Shown one piece after another: positions 16,266 through 24,868 of a DNA stretch of 36,001 nucleotides (position 1 is the stretch's first letter; every line of letters starts with the position of its first letter). The position numbers were made by a program, and so were the translations under genes. Origin of the DNA: Bacteroidales bacterium (GTDB lineage: Bacteria; Bacteroidota; Bacteroidia; Bacteroidales; GCA-2748055); the NCBI GenBank assembly GCA_023138875.1, contig JAGLOO010000069.1:1-36001 (forward strand), written 5' to 3'. Below the pieces are notes generated by a model. The model made no database searches. It worked only from the letters and a program-made list of their open reading frames with translations, and was not told the origin of the DNA.

Positions 16266-17465
16266 ATGGCCCTGGAGATAAAAATACCCAGTCCCGGCGA
16301 ATCAATCACGGAGGTTGAACTTGCTTCCTGGTTTGTGGAAGACGGGGCACTGGTTACAAAAAACCAGGAGGTTGGAGAAATTGAATCGGAAAAAGCAACC
16401 CTTCCCCTCATTGCCGAACAATCTGGACAACTGCATATCCTTGTGAAGGAAGGGGAAACCGTCAATGTGGGCACCGTGGTTGCCACCATTGATACCAGCG
16501 TGGAGGTTCCCGACGAACCCGCCGAAGCACAGGCAGAACCGGAAGTCAGACCAACTCCGGTCCCTGATACCAAACCAGCTGCAGCTGCTACTCCATCGGC
16601 TTTCAGTACTGTAAAATCAACCCCTGTTGCCAGGGAGATGATGGAAAAAGAGGGGCTTTCTGTGGATGATATCATCAATGGGCTGAAGAAGATCACTGCA
16701 GCTGATGTGAAGCAGGCGCTGAAACAGGAAGCAACCCGTGGGGAGGATCGGAAGAAGGTTAGTCAGCTTCGCAAAAAGATCAGCGAAAGGCTGGTGGCTG
16801 TAAAGAATGAAACAGCCATGCTCACCACCTTCAACGAAGCCGACATGAGTGCCATCATGGCCATCCGTAAAAAACACCAGGAGAAGTTCGTTGAAAAGCA
16901 CGGGATCAAACTGGGATTCATGTCCTTCTTCACAAAGGCAGTCACCGAAGCACTCAAACTATACCCCTCGGTTAATTCATACCTGGAGGGTGAAGAGGTT
17001 GTATCGCCCCGCTACAGCGATATTGGCATTGCCGTACAAACCGATAAGGGACTGATGGTCCCGGTGGTCAGGAATGCAGAGGTGCTTGGATTTGCAGAAA
17101 TTGAAAAGCAGATCGGTGACCTGGCTGCAAGGGCCAGGAAAGCCAGGCTGAGCATCGAAGAGATGAGCGGCGGGACCTTTACGATCTCCAACGGGGGCAT
17201 TTACGGATCCATGCTCTCTACGCCCATCCTCAATCCACCTCAGTCAGGTATCTTGGGGATGCATAACATTGTTGAAAGACCGGTGGCTATCCAGGGCAAA
17301 GTGGAAATCAGGCCCATGATGTACATTGCGCTGAGTTACGACCACAGGGTGGTCGATGGAAAGGATTCAGTGGGTTTTCTGAAAACGGTAAAAGAGTTCA
17401 TTGAGGAGCCTTCACGAATGATCTTCGGAGCACGGTCGCCCGAACAGGTCCTGCTGGATTTGTAA
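16266..17465 (+). CDS. sucB: Dihydrolipoyllysine succinyltransferase, E2 of 2-oxoglutarate dehydrogenase
   Basis: The 399-residue E2 protein starts at the ATG at 16266, one base after the sucA stop; an in-frame ATG at 16236 lies inside sucA and is rejected. Residues 1-77 are a lipoyl domain with Lys43 in EIESEKATL as the lipoylation site. A Pro/Ala/Glu-rich linker follows. The peripheral subunit-binding domain ([19 protein letters not shown]...ITAADV, about 117-150) has a short loop where many relatives carry a GxGGR-type turn. The catalytic acyltransferase domain ends with the active-site motif DHRVVDG near residue 360. It transfers the succinyl group to CoA. No dihydrolipoamide dehydrogenase (E3) gene is in the window, so E3 must be shared or encoded elsewhere. 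The gene converges with a lipoprotein gene, 17 nt apart. Confidence 0.96.
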   Translation: MALEIKIPSPGESITEVELASWFVEDGALVTKNQEVGEIESEKATLPLIAEQSGQLHILVKEGETVNVGTVVATIDTSVEVPDEPAEAQAEPEVRPTPVPDTKPAAAATPSAFSTVKSTPVAREMMEKEGLSVDDIINGLKKITAADVKQALKQEATRGEDRKKVSQLRKKISERLVAVKNETAMLTTFNEADMSAIMAIRKKHQEKFVEKHGIKLGFMSFFTKAVTEALKLYPSVNSYLEGEEVVSPRYSDIGIAVQTDKGLMVPVVRNAEVLGFAEIEKQIGDLAARARKARLSIEEMSGGTFTISNGGIYGSMLSTPILNPPQSGILGMHNIVERPVAIQGKVEIRPMMYIALSYDHRVVDGKDSVGFLKTVKEFIEEPSRMIFGARSPEQVLLDL

Positions 17466-17482
17466 GGAAGGATAATGGGCAC

Positions 17483-18157
17483 CTAATAATACTCCAGTTT
17501 CCTGACCGTCACCAGGCCGGGTTTGATCTTATCTTCACCCACATAAATCAACTTGGTGGTCCAGTTTCCCTCATCATCGAATGCTTCGTAGTCATATTGT
17601 TGGGTAAAGGTGCGCTCTCCACTCATCTCTTCCTGGTAAGTCTCCGTCAGGAGGCCCTTTTCATACACGTTGTGGTTGATCACCTCCTGGTCATTCACCA
17701 CCCGCACCTGTTGCAATAACCGTCCTTTTGAATCATAATAGTTGGCACCCTCGGTATAGAGCTGTTCACCATCCCAGACCTCGAAATTCACCTGTTCATC
17801 CGAAATCCGCTCAAACAACGTTCTGGTGGTCCGGTCGCCGTATATTGAATGGAATGTTTCTTCTACCATTTCACCATTTTCACGCCTGCATTTCGAAATG
17901 CCCGTGGTATCGCCCCTTTGATTGATGGCGATGGTTTCCACGTAAAGGCCGTCCCGGTCATAATTCGTGATGCGGTTTCCGTACAAATTGGGTTTCCCGG
18001 CAACCCAGCGGCCATCCTCGGATGTGGCTTCAAACTGATGTTCGGTAACGGATTTCACATGGCCTTTCAGCCCCGACCTGTCCAGGTCGTTGGATCCGTT
18101 GGAGCAGGAGATCACAAGGAAAAACAGAACCAGCAGGGGAAGGAGAAATGTTTTCAT
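17483..18157 (-). CDS. Putative lipoprotein with YD-repeat-like sequence
   Basis: The 224-residue protein begins with a lipoprotein signal peptide: MKTFLLPLLVLFFLVISC, with Cys18 after a hydrophobic stretch, so it is probably lipid-anchored. The mature part consists of short beta-rich units with recurring Y-D/Y-G turns (NYDRDGLY, YDSKGRLL, QYDYEAFDDEGNW), like the YD-type repeats found in many Bacteroidota lipoproteins. No catalytic motif is visible. It lies 70 nt downstream of the thioredoxin-domain gene on the same strand and may share its transcript. Function unknown. Confidence 0.75.
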   Translation of the reverse strand: MKTFLLPLLVLFFLVISCSNGSNDLDRSGLKGHVKSVTEHQFEATSEDGRWVAGKPNLYGNRITNYDRDGLYVETIAINQRGDTTGISKCRRENGEMVEETFHSIYGDRTTRTLFERISDEQVNFEVWDGEQLYTEGANYYDSKGRLLQQVRVVNDQEVINHNVYEKGLLTETYQEEMSGERTFTQQYDYEAFDDEGNWTTKLIYVGEDKIKPGLVTVRKLEYY

Positions 18158-18227
18158 TTCAGATCAATGTTAGAATTAAAAAAGGTAAAAGTAGTCCATC
18201 CCGTGCACATTCGCAACAGCCGGATTT

Positions 18228-19442
18228 TTACTTGCTGTTCACAAATCCCAGCACCTGCCTGATCATGGTTTGCTGTTCCCCGGTCGTGGCCAGTGATTCT
18301 GCTTTTACAAATGAAGCCTTTGCAGCCTCTTGATTCTGCTTGAAAAACAGTACCATGCCGTGGTAGAAATAGTAATCGAAATGTTCCTCCAGATCGATGC
18401 AGGTCTGGAACCACTCCTCCCCTTTCTCCAGCAATTCAGGGGTCAGGTATTGCTGGTCCATATCGGTGATCTGCGATGCAGCCCCATATAGCCAGCAGTG
18501 GTCACCCTTGCGGTCCGATTCAAAACGGCCATCCACATAGTTGATGAGGCCATCCACCTGGTTGGTATAGTAATAATACTGCAGAAAAGGCATGGACCGG
18601 AGGTCCCATGAATTGGTTTCCTCCTCTTCAATCAGAGGTGTTAACTCATTGGCCATTTTGCTGATGAGTTGGACATTATCTTCATCCACCGCCTTAACCA
18701 GTGAATTGTTATAGATCTTTTCCAGCGCCATCATGTAATCATCACCCAGGACCTTCCTGAGACGCTCCTGGTCACTTGAAAATTCAGGCCACCACGTATC
18801 CTCCAGGTCCATGAAAAAAGCCACAACGGAAATGTCATTATCCGATAGTTTCGGATCCATGATCCGCTCCATGTATTCCGATGCCAGTTTTTCAGATTCC
18901 TCCTCGTTCCCCATCTCCCTCACAACAGAGATATACAGGGCAAAATCTTCAAGTTCCAGTGTGCCCCGCTCATATTTGGTCTTGTACACCTTCACTATTT
19001 TATAATTGTCCACCGTACCCTTCAGGGATGGCACCAGTTCCCCGGCAGCTGTAAATCCGATCAGCCTGCTTACAGGATCTCCGTCGGAACTGAAAACAAA
19101 CATGCTGGGATAGCCTTCCAGTTTCTGCTCCATGGCGTACTTTCTCCCGTAATCGGTTTCCCCATCCAAGCGCACATTGACAAAATTGGCATTCATATAA
19201 TCTGCAACAGCCGCATTGGTATACACCTCCTTGTCCATGATCTTACAGGGACCGCACCAGGTGGCATACACATCCACAAACAGCATCAGTTGCTGATCCG
19301 AAGCCTTCTTTTGTACCTCCTCCATTTCATTGAGGGTGGTCACTTCGATGAATTCAACCTGGGCCTGAACGAGGACCGGCAGTACCAACATGATGAACAC
19401 TACCACATATATCTTCTTAACAATTCTCATAATTTCTGTCAT
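18228..19442 (-). CDS. Exported thioredoxin-domain protein
   Basis: The 404-residue protein has an N-terminal signal peptide (IVKKIYVVVFIMLVLPVLVQAQ) and then a thioredoxin-like domain with the redox-active WCGPC motif (Trp62, Cys63, Cys66) and the cis-proline region EGYPSMFVF. The remaining about 240 residues are acidic and helical, resembling a TPR-like tail (for example QNQEAAKASFVKAESLA), without cysteine pairs. It probably acts in the periplasm as a thiol oxidoreductase or reductase. The ATG complementary to 19440-19442 overlaps the stop of the upstream glycosyltransferase as ATGA, which supports this start; a second ATG four codons later (19430) is the alternative. The gene is part of a three-gene minus-strand run. 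Confidence 0.85.
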   Translation of the reverse strand: MTEIMRIVKKIYVVVFIMLVLPVLVQAQVEFIEVTTLNEMEEVQKKASDQQLMLFVDVYATWCGPCKIMDKEVYTNAAVADYMNANFVNVRLDGETDYGRKYAMEQKLEGYPSMFVFSSDGDPVSRLIGFTAAGELVPSLKGTVDNYKIVKVYKTKYERGTLELEDFALYISVVREMGNEEESEKLASEYMERIMDPKLSDNDISVVAFFMDLEDTWWPEFSSDQERLRKVLGDDYMMALEKIYNNSLVKAVDEDNVQLISKMANELTPLIEEEETNSWDLRSMPFLQYYYYTNQVDGLINYVDGRFESDRKGDHCWLYGAASQITDMDQQYLTPELLEKGEEWFQTCIDLEEHFDYYFYHGMVLFFKQNQEAAKASFVKAESLATTGEQQTMIRQVLGFVNSK

Positions 19443-20584
19443 TCAGTTTGTATCAGGATTCCGCATTCGGCAAGCAGCTCCAGGTAAATCCGGGATTCAT
19501 TTTCCCAGCACAATTCCGCAGCAGCCAAGTCCAGGGCTTCCCTCCACGCCCCCTCTGTCCGCTCCTCAAACATGTACCTGATAATCCGTGCCAGTTTCTG
19601 CGGATCGCGTTCCCGTGTGGCGATTCCCACACCGTAGGTGTTGACGATGCGCGCCATCTCAGGAAGTGCACTGCAGAGCACGGGCACCCGGGCCTGGATG
19701 TAATCAAACAGTTTGTTGGGCAACGCATACCGGTAATTGAGTCCCCGGTCCTCCTCCAGCGAGATCCCCAGGTCGGCCGCACAGGTCAGCGGAAACAGCT
19801 CCCGAGGGGATAAGCGACCTTTGAAAAACACCTTTTCTCCCAGGTTCTTCTTCTCCACCATCGTCCGCAGTTCTGCATCAATATCTCCCGAACCCACCAC
19901 CATAAAAACGGTGTTCTCAAGGTATTGCATGGTCTCGATCACCAGCTCCAGTCCCCTTCCCACATTCAGCGCCCCCTGGTATATGATCACCTTCTTTCCA
20001 ATATGATCCTGCTTCACCTGCAGGTCCGGACAGGGCTCCCTTTTCACTGGAACATTCCTGACCACCCTGAACCTGGTTTTGTACAGTCTTCGGTAGATAT
20101 GTGCAATGGAATGATTGACCGTCACCGCATGCTCAAGCCGCGATACATACCAGTATTCTATCCATTTCCAGAATCGCTGGACCCGCTTCCGGTGGATCAG
20201 CTCAGGAACCTGGGTGAAAAGCTCATGGCTGTCGTAAATCAGTTTTACCTTCCTGATCCGGCTGGCCATAAAACCGGCCGGAAGTGTATCCAGGTCATTG
20301 GCAATAAAAAGGGATGGTTTTCGTGCGGTGAGCAATGTAAGCAACAGCCGTGCATTATAACAGGCATAGAAAAGCGGTCCTTTGGTGAACAGCATCCTGT
20401 ACCGCCGGTATCTGAAACTGACCCCTTCCAGGCCGGGACTGTGCGGAAGCCTCCTCCCGATGCAGGTCACTTCCATTCCCCTCCCCTGCAACAGGTCAAC
20501 CACCCGGTGCACCCGCTGGTCAGTCACCAGGTCATTGATCACCGATATGTAGACTCTTTTCAAGGGGATAGTTGCGCTAACCAT
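19439..20584 (-). CDS. Family 4-like glycosyltransferase (GT-B fold)
   Basis: The 381-residue protein has the GT-B layout. The N-terminal half contains DLVTDQRVHRVVDLLQGRG and the acceptor-side motif LIYDSHELF. The C-terminal nucleotide-sugar half has IIYQGALNVGRGLELVIETM and the conserved LPNKLFDYIQARVPVLCS segment, where Glu/Asp-x-Lys contacts with the nucleotide sugar are expected. No membrane segment is evident, so it probably acts at the cytoplasmic face. The sugar donor and acceptor cannot be told from the sequence. It is divergent from murB with a gap of only 49 bp. Its stop overlaps the thioredoxin-domain gene by 4 bp. Confidence 0.88.
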   Translation of the reverse strand: MVSATIPLKRVYISVINDLVTDQRVHRVVDLLQGRGMEVTCIGRRLPHSPGLEGVSFRYRRYRMLFTKGPLFYACYNARLLLTLLTARKPSLFIANDLDTLPAGFMASRIRKVKLIYDSHELFTQVPELIHRKRVQRFWKWIEYWYVSRLEHAVTVNHSIAHIYRRLYKTRFRVVRNVPVKREPCPDLQVKQDHIGKKVIIYQGALNVGRGLELVIETMQYLENTVFMVVGSGDIDAELRTMVEKKNLGEKVFFKGRLSPRELFPLTCAADLGISLEEDRGLNYRYALPNKLFDYIQARVPVLCSALPEMARIVNTYGVGIATRERDPQKLARIIRYMFEERTEGAWREALDLAAAELCWENESRIYLELLAECGILIQTE

Positions 20585-20594
20585 TTAAAGATAG

Positions 20595-20624
20595 TTGGTT
20601 CTGTTCCATAAAGCAATAAACTTA
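20595..20624 (+). promoter_or_regulatory. Possible murB promoter
   Basis: TTG at 20595-20597 is followed after 19 bp by TAAACTTA (20617-20624), a six-of-eight match to the Bacteroidota TTG-N19-TAnnTTTG pattern, immediately before the chosen murB start at 20634. It lies in the 49-bp gap between two divergent genes. The -7 match is imperfect. Confidence 0.35.
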
Positions 20625-20633
20625 ATTATATTT

Positions 20634-21674
20634 ATGCAGAACGAAATTGAAGTACTACAGATGACCGATATGCAGCATGATCTCTCACTGAAAGAATTCA
20701 ACACATTTGGAATTGATGCCCGTGCTGCCCTGTTTGCCAGGCCGGAAAACCTGGAGCAGCTCACCCTGCTGCTGGAGGAATATGATCACCGGCAACTGCC
20801 CTTCCTGATAATTGGTGAAGGAAGCAACATCCTTTTTAAAAGCGATTTTGAAGGCCTGGTGGTGAACCCGGGAATGAAAGGTATCGAGTTGATGGAAGAT
20901 AATGGCCAGCAGGTGCTGATCCGTGTGGGGGCAGGTGAGAACTGGGACAACTGGGTGCAACACGCCACAGAACAGGGCTGGTTCGGACTGGAAAACCTTT
21001 CGCTGATCCCCGGGTCAGTAGGTTCGGCTCCCATCCAGAATATCGGCGCCTATGGGGTGGAGATGAAGGACCGGTTTGCCTGGCTGGATGCATGGGACCT
21101 GCAACAAAAGCAATCGGTCCGCCTCCAAAAGGAGGAGTGCAGCTTCAGATACAGGAGCAGCATCTTTAAAACAGAAGCCCGCGGAAGGTACATCATCACC
21201 CATGTGGCTTTCCGTCTGAACAGGGCTCCTGATCTGAAACTCGGATACGGGCCTGTGAAGGAAGCATTTTCACTGGCTGGCGGAAGTACACCCTTGGACC
21301 TGAGGAATGTGATCATCTCCATCCGGAACCAGAAACTGCCCGATCCTGATACGCACGGAAATGCAGGCAGTTTTTTCAAAAATCCCCTGGTGGACATGAC
21401 CATTTTCAAATGCATCCGGGTAGACTATCCCGACATTCCCAACTATCCCGATTCAGAAAACCGGGCAAAGATCCCCGCCGCATGGCTTATTGAAAAAGCA
21501 GGCTGGAAAGGAAAACGGATGGGGAACGTGGGCACCTGGCCCTCCCAACCCCTGGTCATTGTCAACTACGGCGGTGCCACCGGCCAGGAAATATTTGATT
21601 TCTCAGAACAAATCAGGAACGACGTAGACAGGAAATTCAGCGTTTACCTTGAAAGGGAAGTGAATGTGGTGTAG
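20634..21674 (+). CDS. murB: UDP-N-acetylenolpyruvoylglucosamine reductase
   Basis: MurB is an FAD enzyme that reduces UDP-GlcNAc-enolpyruvate to UDP-MurNAc in peptidoglycan synthesis. I start it at 20634 (MQNEIEVLQ, 346 residues); an ATG at 20595 would add 13 residues and sits inside the likely promoter, and later ATGs at 20661 and 20670 are also possible. Family motifs are NTFGIDARA, IIGEGSNILF, PGSVGSAPIQNIGAYGVE, the proton-donor region YRSSIFK, GNAGSFFKNP, and the C-terminal PAAWLIEKAGWKGKRMG. The final EREVNVV carries the Glu expected near the active site. The layout is the E. coli-type (class I) enzyme. It converges with mltG, an unlinked cell-wall gene on the other strand. Confidence 0.95.
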   Translation: MQNEIEVLQMTDMQHDLSLKEFNTFGIDARAALFARPENLEQLTLLLEEYDHRQLPFLIIGEGSNILFKSDFEGLVVNPGMKGIELMEDNGQQVLIRVGAGENWDNWVQHATEQGWFGLENLSLIPGSVGSAPIQNIGAYGVEMKDRFAWLDAWDLQQKQSVRLQKEECSFRYRSSIFKTEARGRYIITHVAFRLNRAPDLKLGYGPVKEAFSLAGGSTPLDLRNVIISIRNQKLPDPDTHGNAGSFFKNPLVDMTIFKCIRVDYPDIPNYPDSENRAKIPAAWLIEKAGWKGKRMGNVGTWPSQPLVIVNYGGATGQEIFDFSEQIRNDVDRKFSVYLEREVNVV

Positions 21675-21716
21675 GATAATACGAATGATATTTCATGCGA
21701 AATAATGATCTTTCAA

Positions 21717-22781
21717 CTACCGATATATCCTCTTTTGATTGAGCGCCTTCTGGTACTCCCTTGCATTCTTGTTGTGCTGGGATAAGGTCCTCGCGAACGC
21801 GTGGTATCCGCTAAAATCGGCCTTTGCACAGAAGTAAATATAGTTGTGCTTTTCGTAATTAAGCACCCCATCGATGGCCGAAACCGAAGGAATGGATATG
21901 GGACCCGGTGGAAGACCTTTGTATTTGTAAGTGTTGTAAGGCGAATCGATCTTCTTGTCATCGTTCACAATCCTCTTGACAGTAAAATCACCCAGTGCAA
22001 ATTTCAGGGTGGGATCGGCCTGCAGGGGGATTCCCTTTTCAATGCGGTTTATATAAATCCCTGCAACCTGGCTGTTCTCATCATCATACAGGGTTTCCTC
22101 ATCCACTATGGAAGCCAGCGTAACCACCTCGGACCGGGTCATGTTGATCCTTTTGGCCCGCCGGTCACGCTCCCCATCCCAGAACTTTTCATACTCCTCA
22201 CTCATCCGGTCGGTAAAAGCCTCCGGAGTAGTGGACCAGAAGAACTCATAGGTATTGGGAATGAACATAGAGGTAAAGGTGGCCTGCTCAAAACCATAAC
22301 GTATTACCAGCTCTCTGCCTGCAAAATAAGCAGCAAATTTCACCGAATCCCCTTCCAGGTACCGGGAGACCTTTCCGGCCAGCTGATCCAGGGTCCGGAT
22401 GTTATTAAATACCACCATCACCGGGTCCTGGTTTCCCGAGCGCAACATGTTCACCAGTTCATTGTTGCTTATACCATTGCGGATCTTATACCTGCCCGGC
22501 TTCACGCTTCCCTCGTACCCTTTCTTGATGGACACCCAGCGGAACGACTTCCTGTTATCGATAATATCCTTCTCCTCCAGCCCGTCAATGACATCCTCAA
22601 AGGTTGAACCCGTGGGGATATAGAACAACTCCTGGTCAGTGTCCAGCGACACATTTGTGACAAAAACCCTGCTATACAGGTTGTACACCACAAGCACCAT
22701 GATGATCAATCCCAGGAATACAAGCAGTATGGATATCCTTACTATCTTTGTCGTCCCCTTGGTCCGCCTTCTTTCAAACAT
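21717..22781 (-). CDS. mltG: Endolytic murein transglycosylase (YceG/MltG)
   Basis: The 354-residue protein has a short basic N-terminus and one membrane anchor (about residues 15-38, IVRISILLVFLGLIIMVLVV), then a periplasmic part. A LysM-like segment is followed by the YceG domain with FIPNTYEFFW, the active-site region LASIVDEET, NRIEKGIPLQADPT and the GLPPGPISIPS motif. The family cleaves nascent glycan strands and is thought to set their length. The Glu of ASIVDEET matches the family's catalytic position. It is divergent from methylglyoxal synthase across 80 bp that contain a small dyad. Length is normal for the family. Confidence 0.93.
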   Translation of the reverse strand: MFERRRTKGTTKIVRISILLVFLGLIIMVLVVYNLYSRVFVTNVSLDTDQELFYIPTGSTFEDVIDGLEEKDIIDNRKSFRWVSIKKGYEGSVKPGRYKIRNGISNNELVNMLRSGNQDPVMVVFNNIRTLDQLAGKVSRYLEGDSVKFAAYFAGRELVIRYGFEQATFTSMFIPNTYEFFWSTTPEAFTDRMSEEYEKFWDGERDRRAKRINMTRSEVVTLASIVDEETLYDDENSQVAGIYINRIEKGIPLQADPTLKFALGDFTVKRIVNDDKKIDSPYNTYKYKGLPPGPISIPSVSAIDGVLNYEKHNYIYFCAKADFSGYHAFARTLSQHNKNAREYQKALNQKRIYR

Positions 22782-22805
22782 ACCTCGAATTATTTATTTC
22801 TTAAC

Positions 22806-22819
22806 ATTACAAATGTAAT
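22806..22819. promoter_or_regulatory. Dyad overlapping a -7-like element upstream of mltG
   Basis: ATTACA-AA-TGTAAT is a perfect 6-bp inverted repeat with a 2-bp spacer. On the minus strand it overlaps TACATTTG (22817-22810), an exact TAnnTTTG match about 29 nt before the mltG start. A regulator could bind here, but no -33 TTG is present at the right distance. Confidence 0.3.
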
Positions 22820-22861
22820 AGAAATCAATCATTGCATGTAGATTTGTAAAAACCTTAACAA

Positions 22862-23314
22862 ATGGATAAAGTCAAACGAGTGGCCCTGGTTGCCCATGAC
22901 AACAGAAAACCGGACCTTGCGGAATGGGTAGAATACAATGCGCACAAGCTGGGTATACATCACATTATTTGCACAGGCACAACAGGAAAAATGGTGGAAG
23001 AAACCCTGGCCAGATGCAATGAGTCCCCTCAGTCCCTGAAGAAGCTTAAATCGGGACCCCTGGGAGGGGACCAGCAATTGGGCGCCCTGGTTGCAGAAGG
23101 CGAAATCGATATCCTGATCTTCTTCTGGGATCCCATGCAACCCCAGCCCCACGATGTGGATGTAAAGGCCTTACTGAGGATCACGGTCCTCTACAACGTA
23201 CCTACTGCCTGCAACCGTTCCACTGCCGACTTCTTCATCGATTCACCCCACTTTGCCATTCCATACGACAGGAAGCTGAAGGACTACAGCCATTACATCA
23301 ACCGGAGTATTTAA
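22862..23314 (+). CDS. mgsA: Methylglyoxal synthase
   Basis: The 150-residue protein converts dihydroxyacetone phosphate to methylglyoxal and phosphate, a bypass that releases phosphate when glycolysis backs up. Motifs are VALVAHDNRKPDL at the start, the phosphate-binding TGTTG, SGPLGGDQQLGA with the catalytic Asp of GGDQQ, and FFWDPMQPQPHDVDVKALLR followed by NVPTACNRSTADF. Length is almost that of E. coli MgsA (152). It stands alone between divergent mltG and the rSAM locus. TAGATTTG at 22839-22846 is an exact -7-type match just upstream, with no clear -33 element. Confidence 0.97.
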   Translation: MDKVKRVALVAHDNRKPDLAEWVEYNAHKLGIHHIICTGTTGKMVEETLARCNESPQSLKKLKSGPLGGDQQLGALVAEGEIDILIFFWDPMQPQPHDVDVKALLRITVLYNVPTACNRSTADFFIDSPHFAIPYDRKLKDYSHYINRSI

Positions 23315-23355
23315 TAGGGCAAGATATTTTCCTTGTGCATATGTTAGTACGCAAC

Positions 23356-23386
23356 TTGATATTCTAATCTTATCACTGTAACTTCG
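23356..23386 (+). promoter_or_regulatory. Probable promoter of the rSAM/lipoprotein operon
   Basis: TTG at 23356-23358 is followed after 20 bp by TAACTTCG (23379-23386), one mismatch from TAnnTTTG. Transcription would begin near 23391, about 25 nt before the lipoprotein ATG. Confidence 0.5.
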
Positions 23387-23416
23387 TTATACATTTTCAT
23401 CCTGATATAAAAAAAA

Positions 23417-23782
23417 ATGAAACGGAACTGGATCAGAAGTATCATAGGCGGCTTAAGTTTTGCATCTGCTCTGTTTATTTTCCAGGCCTGCTACGGAACC
23501 CCCCAGGACTTTCAAACTGATTTACTGGTTCAGGGACAGGTGAAATCAAAAACTTCAGGGCTTCCAATACAAGGAGTTAAAGTCTCTGTTGCAGACAATA
23601 TGCAACATGAGTATACCGACAACGAAGGTAGTTTCTCTTTTTATACAGAATTGTTAGATCAAGTAACAATCAGGTTTGAAGATGTAGATTCAACACAATA
23701 CGGTTCTTTTGCTGACAGGGACACTGTTCTGACAAATATTGGGAATAATGTATACCTGGACATTGAAATGGAAGAGAAGTAG
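23417..23782 (+). CDS. Radical-SAM-associated putative lipoprotein
   Basis: The 121-residue protein has a lipoprotein signal peptide: basic MKRNWIRS, a hydrophobic stretch, then the lipobox QAC with Cys25 followed by YGTP. The mature part begins LLVQGQVKSKTSGLPIQGVKVSV and continues with the beta-sandwich pattern of a carboxypeptidase-regulatory-like domain (YTDNEGSFSFY, about 41-119). The next gene, a radical SAM/SPASM enzyme, starts directly after its stop. This pairing matches the rSAM/lipoprotein system known by model only in Bacteroidota (TIGR04134 with TIGR04133, from memory). The lipoprotein is the presumed substrate or partner of the enzyme, but the modification, if any, is unknown. 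Confidence 0.8.
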   Translation: MKRNWIRSIIGGLSFASALFIFQACYGTPQDFQTDLLVQGQVKSKTSGLPIQGVKVSVADNMQHEYTDNEGSFSFYTELLDQVTIRFEDVDSTQYGSFADRDTVLTNIGNNVYLDIEMEEK

Positions 23783-24862
23783 ATGTTTGCTTCGGTAAAA
23801 CGAATTGTTTTTCGAAAATTCAAAGAGGCAGAAACAAAACTGCATGAGCTGAATTACCTGTTTTGGGAATGCACCACCCGATGCAACCTGAACTGTCTTC
23901 ATTGTGGCAGTGATTGCTTAAAAGACAGCTCTTTTAAAGACATGCCCCTTGGAGATTTCCTTCCGGCACTTGATACCATTGAATCACCTCCTAAGAATTT
24001 CACTGTTGTTCTGACAGGAGGCGAACCGCTTTTGCGTAAGGACATTGAATTATGTGGCCGGGAAATCAGGAAACGGGGAATGAGATGGAGTATGGTTTCA
24101 AACGGCTACTTGTATGATGAGCAAAAACATATTTCATTGCTCAATGCCGGATTAGGGGCTTTGACCATTAGCCTTGATGGACTGGAAGATTCCCATAATT
24201 GGCTGCGAAATAATAAAAACAGCTTTGTAAAAGTTGACAATGCCATTGGATTGGCTGCAAGTTCATCCCGTCTCAATTTTGACGTTGTCACATGTGTTAA
24301 TAAGCGAAATTTTCATGAATTACCTGAGATTTATGATTATTTAATTTCCAAGGGAGTTAAAGCATGGAGATTGTTTACCATCGTGCCGATCGGCCGAGCA
24401 AAAAGCAATCAGGATTTAATCCTGTCCGGCAATGAATTCATAGGATTGATGGATTTTATCAAGGACAAAAGAAAAGATAAATCCATTGATATTAAATTTA
24501 GCTGTGAAGGATATGTTGGAGAATACGAATTAAATGTCAGGGACAGTTTCTTCTTTTGCAGGGCAGGGATTAATATAGGATCAATCCTTATTGATGGTTC
24601 AATCTCAGCCTGTCCAAATATTGACCGGTCTTTTTCCCAGGGGAGTATCTACAGGGACAACTTTTATGAAATATGGCAAACAAAGTATCAGCCATTCAGG
24701 GACAGAACCTGGACAAAAAAAGGAAAGTGTGCCAATTGTAAGGATTACCGGGAATGCCAGGGAAATGGCTTCCATTACTGGCATGGAGAAAAAAATAATG
24801 CATTGGTTTGTCACAAAGAATTAATAGAACAGGCAAAGTATGTTAGAAACGCAAAGTCATGA
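23783..24862 (+). CDS. Radical SAM/SPASM enzyme of the rSAM/lipoprotein system
   Basis: The 359-residue protein has the radical SAM cluster motif C-x3-C-x2-C (Cys34, Cys38, Cys41 in CNLNCLHC) with an extra Cys30 and Cys45 nearby. The SAM-binding motif GGEP is at 79-82, and the barrel contains TISLDG. The C-terminal SPASM-type region has Cys259, Cys277, Cys316, Cys319, Cys325 and Cys343 (KCANCKDYRECQG), which should bind auxiliary iron-sulfur clusters. SPASM enzymes usually modify peptides or proteins. The start codon follows the lipoprotein stop with no gap, so the two are an operon. The enzyme would act in the cytoplasm before export of its target. Its stop faces the repeat-protein gene with 6 nt between them. 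Confidence 0.88.
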   Translation: MFASVKRIVFRKFKEAETKLHELNYLFWECTTRCNLNCLHCGSDCLKDSSFKDMPLGDFLPALDTIESPPKNFTVVLTGGEPLLRKDIELCGREIRKRGMRWSMVSNGYLYDEQKHISLLNAGLGALTISLDGLEDSHNWLRNNKNSFVKVDNAIGLAASSSRLNFDVVTCVNKRNFHELPEIYDYLISKGVKAWRLFTIVPIGRAKSNQDLILSGNEFIGLMDFIKDKRKDKSIDIKFSCEGYVGEYELNVRDSFFFCRAGINIGSILIDGSISACPNIDRSFSQGSIYRDNFYEIWQTKYQPFRDRTWTKKGKCANCKDYRECQGNGFHYWHGEKNNALVCHKELIEQAKYVRNAKS

Positions 24863-24868
24863 AAGGTA

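Noticed and set aside
21801-22607. A 268-residue plus-strand frame opposite mltG
   Set aside because: The mltG frame has family motifs throughout; the opposite frame has none.
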